DNA of 64,000 nt from an uncultured Desulfobacter sp. (GTDB lineage: Bacteria > Desulfobacterota > Desulfobacteria > Desulfobacterales > Desulfobacteraceae): contig NZ_OY762614.1 in the NCBI RefSeq assembly GCF_963666145.1, positions 5,322,501 to 5,386,500 of the forward strand, read 5' to 3'. Position numbers and translations under genes: made by a program. The notes beneath the pieces were generated by a model that had not been told where the DNA came from, did not search any database, and worked only from the letters and a program-made list of their open reading frames with translations. Shown piece after piece: positions 8,522 through 17,502 of this stretch (position 1 is its first letter; every line of letters starts with the position of its first letter).

Positions 8522-10168
8522 TTAGTTTCTGGTGAAAAACCGTCCCAGGCCGTGGAGGGCAACGCCGACGACCGATCCGATCACAAGGATCCATCCGATC
8601 CAGTCCATCAGGGCAACGTGATTGCGTCCGGGCATGTAAAAGCCCGCCAGGTTCGCCAGCCGACCTGTATCCCTGATATGGCATTCGGTGCATGCAAGGA
8701 CATTGTCCCTGGGGGCGACCATATGGGTGATGGGAAACACATAGGATGTCTGAACAAAATCATACTCCCCGGAATAGGGCAGGTTTGAGTACTCCTGGCC
8801 GTACCGGATCGCCGCATTCCAGTCAAACCCTTTCCAGTAAGCGGCCTTGTCGGTTTTATCATTGGGGAACAGGTGGGGGGCCACAAGCTTTTTGTTGATT
8901 TTGTCATAGGGAATTTTACCCCGGTGGACCTTGAACGGAAAAATGAACGACTTTTCATCTGTCATGTCGCCGGCCGGCTTGCTAACGGCCACTTCAACGG
9001 ACGGATCAATGGTATCTTTCAGGGTAAGGTGGTCAATGGAACCGTTGTACCAGAAGTATTCGGGCACCACATTTTTTTCCCATTTGAATGCGCCTTTTTT
9101 GGTCGTATAGGCGGGTTTACCAAACTCATCTTTCTCCGTATAGGGTTTGCCGTCTTTCATTTTTCCTGCCGCAGACCAGTCCCAGTGCATCTTGGTGGGA
9201 TTGATGCGGGCAAATTTCGGGATATGGCAGCTCTGGCATGCCACGCGGTCGGTGTGGTCATTGGCCTTGGCATTGTGCTGGTGGGGCTCCCTGCCGTGGC
9301 AGGAAACACAGGTGATTTTTGAGGTAAGGTCATCTTCAATTAATGACTTTTTGCTTTCAGTCGCAGGCCGTGTGTAGATTCTGCCTGCGATATGGTGTTC
9401 GGATGTGGAGTGGCACCGGGTGCAGTTAAAATTCTGTCCGTCAGTTCCCATGTGGACGTCCAGGTGTTTGTCGGGTTTGATCAGGGATGAGTCCAAGTCC
9501 CCATGCTTGACACCGTCACCGCCACCGCCGTAAAAATGGCAGGTCCCGCAGTTTTTACGGCCCGGCAGGCCGACACTCTGGGCCACTTTGTTCCAATCGG
9601 GTGGATTGAAGGTTTTGTTGTTTTCTTTGAAAACGGTAGGTTCATTGACCGGATACCCTGCGCCGGTTGGAAATTTTTTGTAGGTGCCGGTGCTTTCATG
9701 GCACACCAGGCAGTCCACCTTGGTTTGATCGGTGAAGTCAAAGGTTTTGTCCTTCCAGCCGTATCCCGCATGGCATGAGGTGCAGCGCGGCTCATTGCTG
9801 CTTGCGTTGATGCAGAAGTTGTTGATTGAATATCCGCCTTTGCCCAGCGGGGTGTCAGGATCTTTGCCCGGGGCCTCCCAGGTCCAGTGAATGGTTTTGT
9901 GAAACTGCAGGGCCGCTTCATTATGACACTTGAGGCATGCCTGGGTTACTTCAGGGCCGGAGGCAAACTCCTGTTGCAAAATCTCAAATTTGGAGTGGTC
10001 CGCAGTAATCCATCGTTTTTTTTCTTTTACCGCCTGTTTTGCAAGGACCCTGCCGGGAGCCAGTTCTTCCTGGCCGCCGGTGGATGCCGTGCAGGGCAAA
10101 GGGCCGGCCGGCAGCATGAACAAGGTGAACAGCAGCGAAACTACGAATGCTTGCTTTTGTTTCATCAT
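8522..10168 (-). CDS. Octahaem c-type cytochrome, tetrathionate-reductase (Otr) family
   Basis: A secreted multihaem cytochrome of 548 residues. It has an N-terminal signal peptide (VVSLLFTLFMLPAGPLPC), eight CxxCH motifs (first at residues 78-82 CLKCH, then CTSCH 129, CLVCH 153, CGTCH, CTRCH, CVSCH, CQSCH and the last CTECH) and a C-terminal membrane anchor (MDWIGWILVIGSVVGVAL). Length and haem pattern resemble the Shewanella-type octahaem tetrathionate reductase family. All eight motifs end in His; no CxxCK is visible, and a lysine ligand from elsewhere cannot be judged. With the downstream cytochrome b it forms a membrane-bound quinone-linked module. Substrate is not established; tetrathionate, nitrite or hydroxylamine are possible. 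A GGAGG lies 12 bases upstream. Confidence 0.9.
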   Translation of the reverse strand: MMKQKQAFVVSLLFTLFMLPAGPLPCTASTGGQEELAPGRVLAKQAVKEKKRWITADHSKFEILQQEFASGPEVTQACLKCHNEAALQFHKTIHWTWEAPGKDPDTPLGKGGYSINNFCINASSNEPRCTSCHAGYGWKDKTFDFTDQTKVDCLVCHESTGTYKKFPTGAGYPVNEPTVFKENNKTFNPPDWNKVAQSVGLPGRKNCGTCHFYGGGGDGVKHGDLDSSLIKPDKHLDVHMGTDGQNFNCTRCHSTSEHHIAGRIYTRPATESKKSLIEDDLTSKITCVSCHGREPHQHNAKANDHTDRVACQSCHIPKFARINPTKMHWDWSAAGKMKDGKPYTEKDEFGKPAYTTKKGAFKWEKNVVPEYFWYNGSIDHLTLKDTIDPSVEVAVSKPAGDMTDEKSFIFPFKVHRGKIPYDKINKKLVAPHLFPNDKTDKAAYWKGFDWNAAIRYGQEYSNLPYSGEYDFVQTSYVFPITHMVAPRDNVLACTECHIRDTGRLANLAGFYMPGRNHVALMDWIGWILVIGSVVGVALHGLGRFFTRN

Positions 10169-10214
10169 TTTAGGTCAACGCCTCCTTTTTATGGGAATTT
10201 TAAGGATTGGTTCT

Positions 10215-10302
10215 AACGTCGGCCACTGTGGGGGCAGGCCCCTGTGCCTGCCCTGCCACCGTGTCTGCTCTAACGAGGGCAACCACAGGGGGATTGCCCC
10301 TA
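10215..10302. repeat. GC-rich double hairpin, dispersed-repeat type
   Basis: Two adjacent hairpins lie in the divergent gap between the octahaem cytochrome and the hybrid kinase: GGGCAGGC (10232-10239) with GCCTGCCC (10246-10253), and GGGCAA (10277-10282) with TTGCCC (10294-10299). Each is introduced by the same CTAACG. The GGGCAACCACAGGGGGATTG core resembles GC-rich intergenic repeats found in many bacteria. The rest of 10169-10630 is AT-rich, with no further gene seen. Confidence 0.55.
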
Positions 10303-10630
10303 CAATAACATCAAACCCGAATTTTTCGTTGCGACCCAAGATAATAGAATTAATATGATCACCAAGTCGCTTTTTGAATAGGAATAAAAAGCATAATCAG
10401 TTGCTTTTAATCTACGATATTATCAGAAAATTTACGAATATGCCAGCATCATCACTGCAGGGAAAACAGTTGTCTTTTTGATTTATTTGAATGCTTTGGC
10501 CAAATTGACCGGGTGATGAATTACTTTTACTGTTTTTGTTGACAACCCCCAAAGATCTGTCCTAAAGCAGAGTTGATTCAGTTATAGTAATACTGACATG
10601 ATGCATAATAAAAATTGCTTTGGGGAAAAT

Positions 10631-13600
10631 ATGAAAATATCCATACGATGGGCAATGGTTCTGGGCTGCCTGGGGCTTATTTGGGGGATGCAGATTCTGA
10701 TTACCTGGTCCTCTTATGTCTCATCCCAGCGGATGCTGGCCGGACATGCCTGTGACGTGATGCAGAATATTGCGGATCTGACCATGAGTCAATCCAAGAA
10801 TCATCTCCAGCTGGCCCAGAGCGCAGCCCTTTTGACCAAACGTCTGCTGGCCTCGGAAGTGGTGGGAAGCCGCAACCAGCATTACGATGTTCTTGAACGC
10901 TATTTTCTAGATCAATTGTCCTTGTATGCTCATTTTGCAGGCATTTATATTGGTCTGCCCGATGGTGATTTCTTTTATGTCAACCGCAGCGATGCCCATA
11001 GTCCCGGTGGGTTTCGCACCAAGGTCATTGACCACCCAGATGGTGTTAAAAGAACCCGGATGATCTGGCGGGATGCACACGGCAGCATGGTTGAAACCGC
11101 TGAAGCACCTGGAGATACCTATGATCCCCGGCAGCGTCCCTGGTTCCAAAAAGCCCTGGCTGAGCGGGAAATTATCTGGACGGACCCCTATATCTTTTTT
11201 TCATCCCAGAAACCGGGGATCACGGTGGCTGGTCCTATTTTTGACGCAAACGGAGCGTTACAGAGTATTGTCGGTGTGGACATCGAAATTGACGATCTTT
11301 CCACCTTTATCAGCCGGCTGCGGATCGGTAAGCATGGCCGAGCCTTTATGCTCAATAACAACGGAGATGTGGTGGCCTTTCCGGATATTTCAAAAATCAA
11401 ACAGGTCGAAGGCAATACCGCCCATCGTGTCCGAATGGTTAAAATTGATGAGCTGGATGATGAACTGAGCCGGGAGGCTTTTCATTCCATCAAGTGGCAG
11501 AAGACCGACGACGGACTGCTCAAACTTGACCAGTCCCAGTTTGCCAAGTTCACCCATAACGGCAAGGTGTACAATACCATGTTCACCCAATTCGCCGACT
11601 CCCACTGGCCCTGGATGATCGGTGTGTATATACCGGAAAATGACTACCTGGGTGCACTTAAGGAAAATCGTTTACTTAATATCTGGATAACGTTGGCTTT
11701 TTCAGTGATTGCCACCCTGGTGGGATTACAATTGTTTCGCAGTATTACACGGCCGTTGATGGGGCTGGAAAAGCAGGCACTTGCCATCAAACAGCATGAT
11801 CTGGACGCAAGTTTCAATACTCAATCCATATTCAAGGAGATAGACGAAACCGCCACCGCATTTTCACAGATGAAGGAATCTTTGCAAACCAGTGAAAAAA
11901 AATATCGCCTGATTTTTGAAAATATCCAGGATATCTATTTTGAATGCACCATCGAAGGTGAAATTCTGGAGGTAAGCCCCTCCGTCGAGGCTCTGATCAA
12001 GCGGGACCGCAGGGAGATTATTGGTTTAAATCTTACACATTTCTATAAAAATGCCGATGATTACCAGCGGTTTTTATCCAAAATTTTTGATGACGAATCG
12101 GTGAGTGACTGGGAGATCCCGCTGGAAAACGAACAGGGTGAAATTGCCTATGGCTCGGTATCAGCCACATTAAAACGCAATGAAGAGGGGGACGCCCAAA
12201 AAATTATCGGTTCTTTGCGTATTATCACCGACAGGAAAAAAGCCGAACTTAAACTGCGCCGGTACCAGGATCAACTGGAGGATCTTGTGGAAGAACGCAC
12301 CCGGGACCTGCAAAAGAGCAATGAACAACTGCGTAATGAAATTGAGATAAGAAAAGAGAAAGAAGAGGCGCTTAGACGCAGTGAAGAAAAATACCGGTCC
12401 ATCATAGAAAATACCAACAACGGATATTACGAAGTGGACCTGGACGGTTGTCTGACCTTTTTCAATGACTCTCTGGCGGTTATTTTAGGATATTCGGTTC
12501 ATGAGCTTCAGGGCATGGATTATTCCATTTTACTGGCTGCAGAGGCCCGGCGGCCCATGCCGGAAAGATCTGCTGAAACCTATCGATCCGGCGTGAATGG
12601 TAACCTGTCCCGTCTGACAATTACCCGTAAGGACGGTGAACGGCGTACCGTAGATGTATCAACGGCCCCTATTCTTGATAATAACGGTGAAAAGATAGGG
12701 TATCGCGGCGTTGTTCTGGATGTCAGCGAACGGCTCAATGCCGAGGCAGAAAAAAAACAGTTCCAGGAACGGTTGCACCAGATCCAGCGGCTGGAGGGTA
12801 TCGGCACCCTTGCCGGCGGCGTGGCCCACGATTTTAATAATCTGCTGATGGGTATCCAGGGCAATATTTCGTTGATGATGCTCAGGACCGGGCCTTCGGA
12901 GTATCATTACAAAAAATTGAAAAGTATCGAGTCCTGCGTCAGCTCCGGAACCAAACTGACCCAGCAACTGCTAGGATTTGCCCGGGGCGGGAAGTACATG
13001 GCCAAATCCCTGGATTTTAATCAGATTGTGGCAGATACCGCCCGCATGTTCGGCCGCACGCGCAAAGAGGTTGAGATTGAGGAAAATATAGAGCAGGGTT
13101 TGTGGCCGGTGATCGCCGATAAAAATCAGATGGAGCAGGTGCTGCTCAATATTTACATCAATGCATGGCAGGCCATGCCCGACGGGGGCAAAATCGTGAT
13201 AGATGCAAAAAATATGGTTCTCAACGCCTCTTTTACCAAGGCCTTTGACATCGGGCCTGGACGATATGTATGCGTTGCGATCACGGATAACGGTGTGGGG
13301 ATCGATACTGCCATCCAGTCACGGATATTTGAGCCGTTTTTCACCACCAAGGGAATGGGCCGAGGCACGGGACTTGGCCTTGCGTCGGCCTATGGTATTA
13401 TCAAGAATCATGACGGTGCCATTGATTTTGTCAGTCAATTGGGCAAAGGCACCACCTTTTATATATATCTGCCGGCCTCGGACGGCGATATCGACCAGGA
13501 ACCCGCATTGTGCGAAATCATTTCAAAGGGGACTGAAACCCTGCTGCTCATTGATGATGAAGATGTCATTTTACAGGTGGGCCAGCCCATGCTTGAATCA

Positions 13601-13897
13601 CTTGGATACACAGTGATGTCCGCAACGGACGGTAAAACAGCCGTTGAGATGTATCAACAGCTCTTTGAAAACATCGACCTGGTCATTTTGGATGTGATTA
13701 TGCCGGGTATGAGCGGCAGTGCGATTTTTGACGCGTTAAAACAGATCAATCCCCAGGTCAAGGTGCTGCTTGCCAGCGGATACAGCCTCAGCGGCCAGGC
13801 CGAAGATATCCTGGCCCGGGGATGTGTGGGTTTTATCCAGAAACCGTTTTCCCTGGAACAGCTCAGTGTCAGATTACGCGATATTTTTGACAGTTAG
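10631..13897 (+). CDS. Hybrid sensor histidine kinase: dCache, HAMP, two PAS, HisKA, HATPase, REC
   Basis: Membrane kinase of about 1088 residues. Helix 1 spans residues 5-27. A double-Cache extracellular sensor (about 30-340) has the typical YDPRQRPWFQKAL and GIDIEIDDLS-like segments (here VGVDIEIDDLS). Helix 2 is near 345-365, followed by HAMP, two PAS domains with a coiled coil between them, an H-box LAGGVAHDFNNLL, HATPase (DNGVGIDTAI, GTGLGLASAYGI) and a C-terminal receiver (VILDVIMPGMSG). The start at 10631 is preferred to 10598 because TTTGGGGAAAAT gives a ribosome site right before it and the membrane helix follows. The dCache fold commonly binds small organic acids or amino acids; the ligand here is unknown. 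It is transcribed divergently from the octahaem operon. Confidence 0.92.
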   Translation: MKISIRWAMVLGCLGLIWGMQILITWSSYVSSQRMLAGHACDVMQNIADLTMSQSKNHLQLAQSAALLTKRLLASEVVGSRNQHYDVLERYFLDQLSLYAHFAGIYIGLPDGDFFYVNRSDAHSPGGFRTKVIDHPDGVKRTRMIWRDAHGSMVETAEAPGDTYDPRQRPWFQKALAEREIIWTDPYIFFSSQKPGITVAGPIFDANGALQSIVGVDIEIDDLSTFISRLRIGKHGRAFMLNNNGDVVAFPDISKIKQVEGNTAHRVRMVKIDELDDELSREAFHSIKWQKTDDGLLKLDQSQFAKFTHNGKVYNTMFTQFADSHWPWMIGVYIPENDYLGALKENRLLNIWITLAFSVIATLVGLQLFRSITRPLMGLEKQALAIKQHDLDASFNTQSIFKEIDETATAFSQMKESLQTSEKKYRLIFENIQDIYFECTIEGEILEVSPSVEALIKRDRREIIGLNLTHFYKNADDYQRFLSKIFDDESVSDWEIPLENEQGEIAYGSVSATLKRNEEGDAQKIIGSLRIITDRKKAELKLRRYQDQLEDLVEERTRDLQKSNEQLRNEIEIRKEKEEALRRSEEKYRSIIENTNNGYYEVDLDGCLTFFNDSLAVILGYSVHELQGMDYSILLAAEARRPMPERSAETYRSGVNGNLSRLTITRKDGERRTVDVSTAPILDNNGEKIGYRGVVLDVSERLNAEAEKKQFQERLHQIQRLEGIGTLAGGVAHDFNNLLMGIQGNISLMMLRTGPSEYHYKKLKSIESCVSSGTKLTQQLLGFARGGKYMAKSLDFNQIVADTARMFGRTRKEVEIEENIEQGLWPVIADKNQMEQVLLNIYINAWQAMPDGGKIVIDAKNMVLNASFTKAFDIGPGRYVCVAITDNGVGIDTAIQSRIFEPFFTTKGMGRGTGLGLASAYGIIKNHDGAIDFVSQLGKGTTFYIYLPASDGDIDQEPALCEIISKGTETLLLIDDEDVILQVGQPMLESLGYTVMSATDGKTAVEMYQQLFENIDLVILDVIMPGMSGSAIFDALKQINPQVKVLLASGYSLSGQAEDILARGCVGFIQKPFSLEQLSVRLRDIFDS

Positions 13898-13921
13898 GCA
13901 TGAGACCGAAATATTTAAACG

Positions 13922-15508
13922 TTATCTTGTCCAGAACGTACTTGTATTTTTACCTGATTTTTTTGATTCATAAAGGGCCATGTCGGCTCTTTTGAACAAT
14001 TCGCCAAACTCTTTGGGGCCGTACATGGCCATGGCAATGCCGATACTCAAGGAAACATTGGTGTGGGAAAATTGGTGGGCAAGTTTGGTGTTAAAGTCTG
14101 ACAGCAGCTGTTCTGCGTATTGTTTGGGCGTATCCGGATCTTTCATGCCATGCAAAATAATGGCAAATTCATCGCCGCCCAGGCGGAATAAGGCTTCGCT
14201 GGGAAAGGTTTTTTTGAGCAGGTCGGCAAAGGCGACCAGTACTTTATCGCCTTCATCGTGGCCGTATTGGTCATTAACCTCCTTGAAGTTGTCAAGGTCG
14301 GCAAGCAGCAGCGCCGTATCTGTTTTACAGGGGGTTTTGCGCATGAAATCCTGGAGGCTACGCCTGTTGTTCAGCCGGGTTAGATGATCCGTGTTCGCGT
14401 CTATGAGCAGTTTGTTTTTATGTTGATGCTCAAGGGTAATGTCCGTGAAAAGATATATAAAACCTGCCGGATTGCCAAATGTGTCCAAAAGTTTTTCTTC
14501 TTGAATTTTCAAGACCATCTCTTTGGAAAGCAGGGTTGTATTGTCTTGATCATGGTCAAGCATCCAGTTTTTACTCCGGGTGAATGTATGGGTTTCATCC
14601 ATGAGAGAATCTACGCATTTGCCTAAAAGTTCGGTACGGTCTAATTTAAAATTTTCAATAAACTTTTGATTGACGCTGGTGATGGTTCTGTTTTTATCGG
14701 TAACCATGACCGAAAAGGGCAGGCTTTCAATCAGTATGTTTGATTCGACCAACAGGTTCTGAAGATCGGTCACATCACGGGCCAGCCCCACAGTGCCGAT
14801 CACAGTGCCGTCCGTATCAAAGATGGGGGATTTATAGGTTTTAAATTTGCGAAACTCATCACCGCATTTCACGGTTTCATCAAAAAGACAGGTTTCTTTT
14901 TTATCAAGAACGATATCCTCTGATTCCAAACAGATATATTCCCCTTGGGCGTATTCGTCCGGTTCAAGATCCCAAATATAATAATGGCCTCGTCCTTCGA
15001 TCTGGGCCTTGGTTTTGCTAACGGCACGGCAAAAGCTATTATTGACTTTCAGATGGGATCCCCGGCTATCCTTGAACCAGATCAGGTCCGGCACACTGTC
15101 TATCAACGAGTTCAGATATTGGGTGGTTAATGTGCAATCCTCCTGCATCTTAATCTGTTTAAGGATGCGTGCAAAGGAGGTTTGCACTTTATTCTCTGTA
15201 AACGGTTTGATCCATACCTGATCGAAAAGGTGGTGGTTGTCTGTGAGTATGGCAAGCTTGTCAGGCCCAACGCATCCGATTAAGACTGCCTGGTCGTTTT
15301 TGGCAAAAAAAGTTTCTTTAAGGGCGTCAGGGTGGATCGTGTCAAAATCAAGGATGATGATCCTGCATTGTTTAATATCATCCTTTTTAATTCTTGGGCG
15401 GCGGAGAAATTGATGGGAAAAATTGTCGAACGGCGGTACGCCTTGAAGAATCGTTATAAGGCGGTCATCCTGTGTTGTCATGTAAATGTTTAGCATCCGG
15501 TGGTACAT
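13922..15508 (-). CDS. PAS-PAS diguanylate cyclase
   Basis: Cytoplasmic c-di-GMP synthase of 528 residues. An N-terminal segment (about 1-115) looks like a degenerate receiver domain (RIIILDFDTI, VWIKPF), followed by two PAS domains (about 120-250 and 255-370) and a GGDEF domain with intact RLGGDEFAIIL. No transmembrane segment is visible. The ATG at 15508 follows AAGGAGTCGGGT at ideal spacing, so it is preferred to the longer frame reaching 15568. The 3' end is only 24 bases from the convergent hybrid kinase stop at 13897. First PAS has the WFKDSRG motif common in PAS domains of this group; the signal sensed is not evident. Confidence 0.9.
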   Translation of the reverse strand: MYHRMLNIYMTTQDDRLITILQGVPPFDNFSHQFLRRPRIKKDDIKQCRIIILDFDTIHPDALKETFFAKNDQAVLIGCVGPDKLAILTDNHHLFDQVWIKPFTENKVQTSFARILKQIKMQEDCTLTTQYLNSLIDSVPDLIWFKDSRGSHLKVNNSFCRAVSKTKAQIEGRGHYYIWDLEPDEYAQGEYICLESEDIVLDKKETCLFDETVKCGDEFRKFKTYKSPIFDTDGTVIGTVGLARDVTDLQNLLVESNILIESLPFSVMVTDKNRTITSVNQKFIENFKLDRTELLGKCVDSLMDETHTFTRSKNWMLDHDQDNTTLLSKEMVLKIQEEKLLDTFGNPAGFIYLFTDITLEHQHKNKLLIDANTDHLTRLNNRRSLQDFMRKTPCKTDTALLLADLDNFKEVNDQYGHDEGDKVLVAFADLLKKTFPSEALFRLGGDEFAIILHGMKDPDTPKQYAEQLLSDFNTKLAHQFSHTNVSLSIGIAMAMYGPKEFGELFKRADMALYESKKSGKNTSTFWTR

Positions 15509-15757
15509 ACCCGACTCCTTGGTGCCAGGAAATATTCGAAAGTGATTATGGCATTTATCATATCTCAAATACTAACAGCATAAACCAGAACCTGCAATAA
15601 AATGTCATGACCAATGTTCTGGGTACCGGGCAAAATTTGTTGGACTTTGGCGATGCCACCTGGTAAATTTTATTGAGATTTCACAAATTAATCAATCGCT
15701 CTCTTCTTTTTGTCGTAAGACTGCATCGGATAATATTAATCATATTTAGGAGGGAAA

Positions 15758-16606
15758 ATGGGAAAATTGATCAAGGAATCAGATGACAAAGGTCGGCTTC
15801 ACATTGATACGCCGATGCTGGGGGAATCCTTGGTGAGCAAGGAATTTTTAAAGACCACCGAATCCGGAGAGTATTTCAGAATGCACCCGGATATCAATGT
15901 GCTGAAAATCGGCGGCCAAAGCATCATGGATCGGGGATCAAAAGCGATTTTCCCCATCGTGGACGAACTGATCAAGGTTAAGGAAGATTATAAGTTATTG
16001 CTGATGACCGGCGGCGGTACAAGGGCCAGGCACGTGTATAATATCGGCGTGGATCTGGGTATGCCCACAGGTGTGTTGTCAAAGCTCGGGGATAAGGTTT
16101 CATCCCAGAATGCGGTGATGCTTTCCGTTCTTTTAGCCAAACACGGCGGCGTTCGCATCGGCCACGGGGACCACCTTGAACAGTTGACCATGTTCTGCCG
16201 GCAGGGTTACCTGCCGATTACGACGGGTATACCGCCCTATGGATTTTTTGAGCATCCGGCGCAGTTTGGTTCCATCCCCCCCCACAGAACCGATTGCGGG
16301 GCTTTTCTATTGGCTGAAAATATTGGCGCAAGATCCCTGATCTATCTCAAGGATGAGACCGGACTTTTTTCAAAGGATCCCAAAAAAGCCAAAAAGAAAG
16401 AGAAACTGGATTTTTATGATAAGATTTCAGTGGATGAATTGATTGAACTGGACCTGGACGATTTGATCATTGAACGTCCTATCTTAAATATGCTAAAAAA
16501 TGCCAAATGCTTGAAACAATTGCAGATAATTGATGCTCTGCGCCACCCTGAAAAGATCAGAGAGGCGCTGGAGGGCAAGCATGTGGGAACAATCGTTCAT
16601 AAATAG
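15758..16606 (+). CDS. Molybdenum storage protein subunit homologue (amino-acid kinase fold)
   Basis: 282-residue protein of the amino acid kinase/UMP kinase fold that resembles the MosA and MosB subunits of the Azotobacter molybdenum storage protein. Matching segments include VLKIGGQSIMDRG, LLLMTGGGTRARHVY, GMPTGVLSKLG, IPPHRTDCGAFLLAE, KDETGLFSKDP and the C-terminal EGKHVGTIV. MoSto binds ATP and deposits polyoxomolybdate or tungstate clusters in its cage. Only one subunit gene is present here, so a homo-oligomer is implied. An AGGAGGG site lies just before the ATG. tupABC for tungstate uptake lies 3 kb away. A UMP kinase role is less likely because of the N-terminal extension and MoSto-specific segments. 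Confidence 0.82.
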   Translation: MGKLIKESDDKGRLHIDTPMLGESLVSKEFLKTTESGEYFRMHPDINVLKIGGQSIMDRGSKAIFPIVDELIKVKEDYKLLLMTGGGTRARHVYNIGVDLGMPTGVLSKLGDKVSSQNAVMLSVLLAKHGGVRIGHGDHLEQLTMFCRQGYLPITTGIPPYGFFEHPAQFGSIPPHRTDCGAFLLAENIGARSLIYLKDETGLFSKDPKKAKKKEKLDFYDKISVDELIELDLDDLIIERPILNMLKNAKCLKQLQIIDALRHPEKIREALEGKHVGTIVHK

Positions 16607-16730
16607 TGTTTGAACGAATAGCCACCCATCTGCGGCGTTGCTTCACAAAGCTGCAATCCTCACGTACTATAGTACGCTCCGGTTGCAGCTTTGCTTGCGC
16701 CTTGCATCTGGGCAACTTTTCGTCCAAACA
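16607..16730. repeat. 124-bp imperfect palindrome, MITE/REP-like
   Basis: Two arms of about 62 bases (16607-16669 and 16670-16730) are near-complementary. They begin with TGTTTGAACGAA and end with the complement TTCGTCCAAACA, and are centred on the perfect palindrome CGTACTATAGTACG at 16663-16676. The element starts at the stop codon of the molybdenum-storage gene. It encodes nothing and could form a long cruciform or serve as a terminator. Confidence 0.75.
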
Positions 16731-16769
16731 CCGGTATCCGTTGAGATACTAAATAACAGGCCTGGTGGT

Positions 16770-16979
16770 TTATTTTTTCCCATTCTGCTGGCCTGATCCG
16801 TGTTTAGACAGGTAGACGATTTCAGCATTCGCCTCTTTGGCAATGAGTTCAAGCTCATTTTTCCTGACATGTTTGGCAAAGATTTTTATATCTTTGCTGC
16901 TTAAAGCAACCACACGAAAGCGGGCTTTTTTTTCGCCCTGTTCAACTTTACGTCTTTCTCTTACAAAAATTTTGGTCAT
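16770..16979 (-). CDS. Small basic protein, unknown function
   Basis: A 69-residue Lys/Arg-rich protein (MTKIFVRERRKVEQGEKKAR at the start) with no recognised domain. The middle part (VVALSSKDIKIFAKHVRKNE) suggests a mixed alpha/beta fold, and the tail is hydrophilic (GSGQQNGKK). The ATG at 16979 is supported by an excellent AGGAGG six bases upstream; the frame continues to 17024 without a site. It is divergent from the PadR regulator with only 96 bases between the two starts, and two palindromes fill that gap, so it is probably a PadR target. It could be a nucleic-acid-binding protein judging from charge alone. Confidence 0.72.
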   Translation of the reverse strand: MTKIFVRERRKVEQGEKKARFRVVALSSKDIKIFAKHVRKNELELIAKEANAEIVYLSKHGSGQQNGKK

Positions 16980-17010
16980 GACTGCCTCCTGTATTGTTAA
17001 GGATAAATAT

Positions 17011-17060
17011 GATATGGGTATCATATCTTTTAATTTAAAATATATCCTTTAAGGATATAT
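17011..17060. promoter_or_regulatory. Two candidate PadR operators
   Basis: Inverted repeat GATATG-N5-CATATC at 17011-17027, and a perfect 10+1+10 palindrome ATATATCCTTTAAGGATATAT at 17040-17060. Both lie in the 96-base gap between the divergent small gene and padR-like gene, with the second ending 15 bases before the regulator ATG. The position suggests autoregulation and control of the small gene. Confidence 0.6.
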
Positions 17061-17075
17061 GTCAAGGAATTATAT

Positions 17076-17432
17076 ATGGAACATAAAAATTTACCGGGAT
17101 CGGGCCGGCAGGAACGCTATATCCAGGCCTCTATCCTCCTTGGGCTGATTCCTGCCCCCTCTTACGGATACGAATTGATCTCCACCATTCAAACCTTTGG
17201 TTTCATTGAAGGCACCGCACCTCCCGGCATGGTCTACCGGCATTTGCGGCAAATGGAAGATGACAACTTGCTCAGTTCCCAATGGGATACCGAGCAGGCC
17301 GGGGCGGCCAAACGGATCTATACCATCACTGATGAGGGCAGGGAGGTGCTGGACCTGTGGGTTCAACATATGCAGGACCGGGCAGATAAACTCAATGGGT
17401 TTATAAAAATGTATCGGGATAAGATTGAATAA
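17076..17432 (+). CDS. PadR-family transcriptional regulator
   Basis: 118-residue winged-helix regulator. The N-terminal half shows the PadR pattern (ILLGLIPAPSYGYELISTIQTFG), then the recognition and wing region PGMVYRHLRQMEDDNLL, and finally AAKRIYTITDEGREVLDLWV with a short C-terminal dimerisation helix. AAGGA precedes the ATG by eight bases. PadR proteins usually repress stress or efflux genes and their own promoter; two palindromes directly upstream (17011-17060) fit that. The only adjacent divergent gene encodes a small basic protein, so the regulon and the effector are not evident from sequence. Confidence 0.92.
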   Translation: MEHKNLPGSGRQERYIQASILLGLIPAPSYGYELISTIQTFGFIEGTAPPGMVYRHLRQMEDDNLLSSQWDTEQAGAAKRIYTITDEGREVLDLWVQHMQDRADKLNGFIKMYRDKIE

Positions 17433-17457
17433 GGCCCATGGGTTGACTTAAAAAAGT

Positions 17458-17497
17458 TTAACCACGGAACACACTGAAAATAGTGTTCCGTGGTTAA
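17458..17497. terminator. Perfect-stem bidirectional terminator
   Basis: A 15-base perfect stem, TTAACCACGGAACAC (17458-17472) with GTGTTCCGTGGTTAA (17483-17497), lies between the convergent PadR gene and the gene ending at 17503. The loop contains ACTGAAAATA. A related hairpin sits at 58668-58718. Confidence 0.75.
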
Positions 17498-17502
17498 GTG
17501 TT

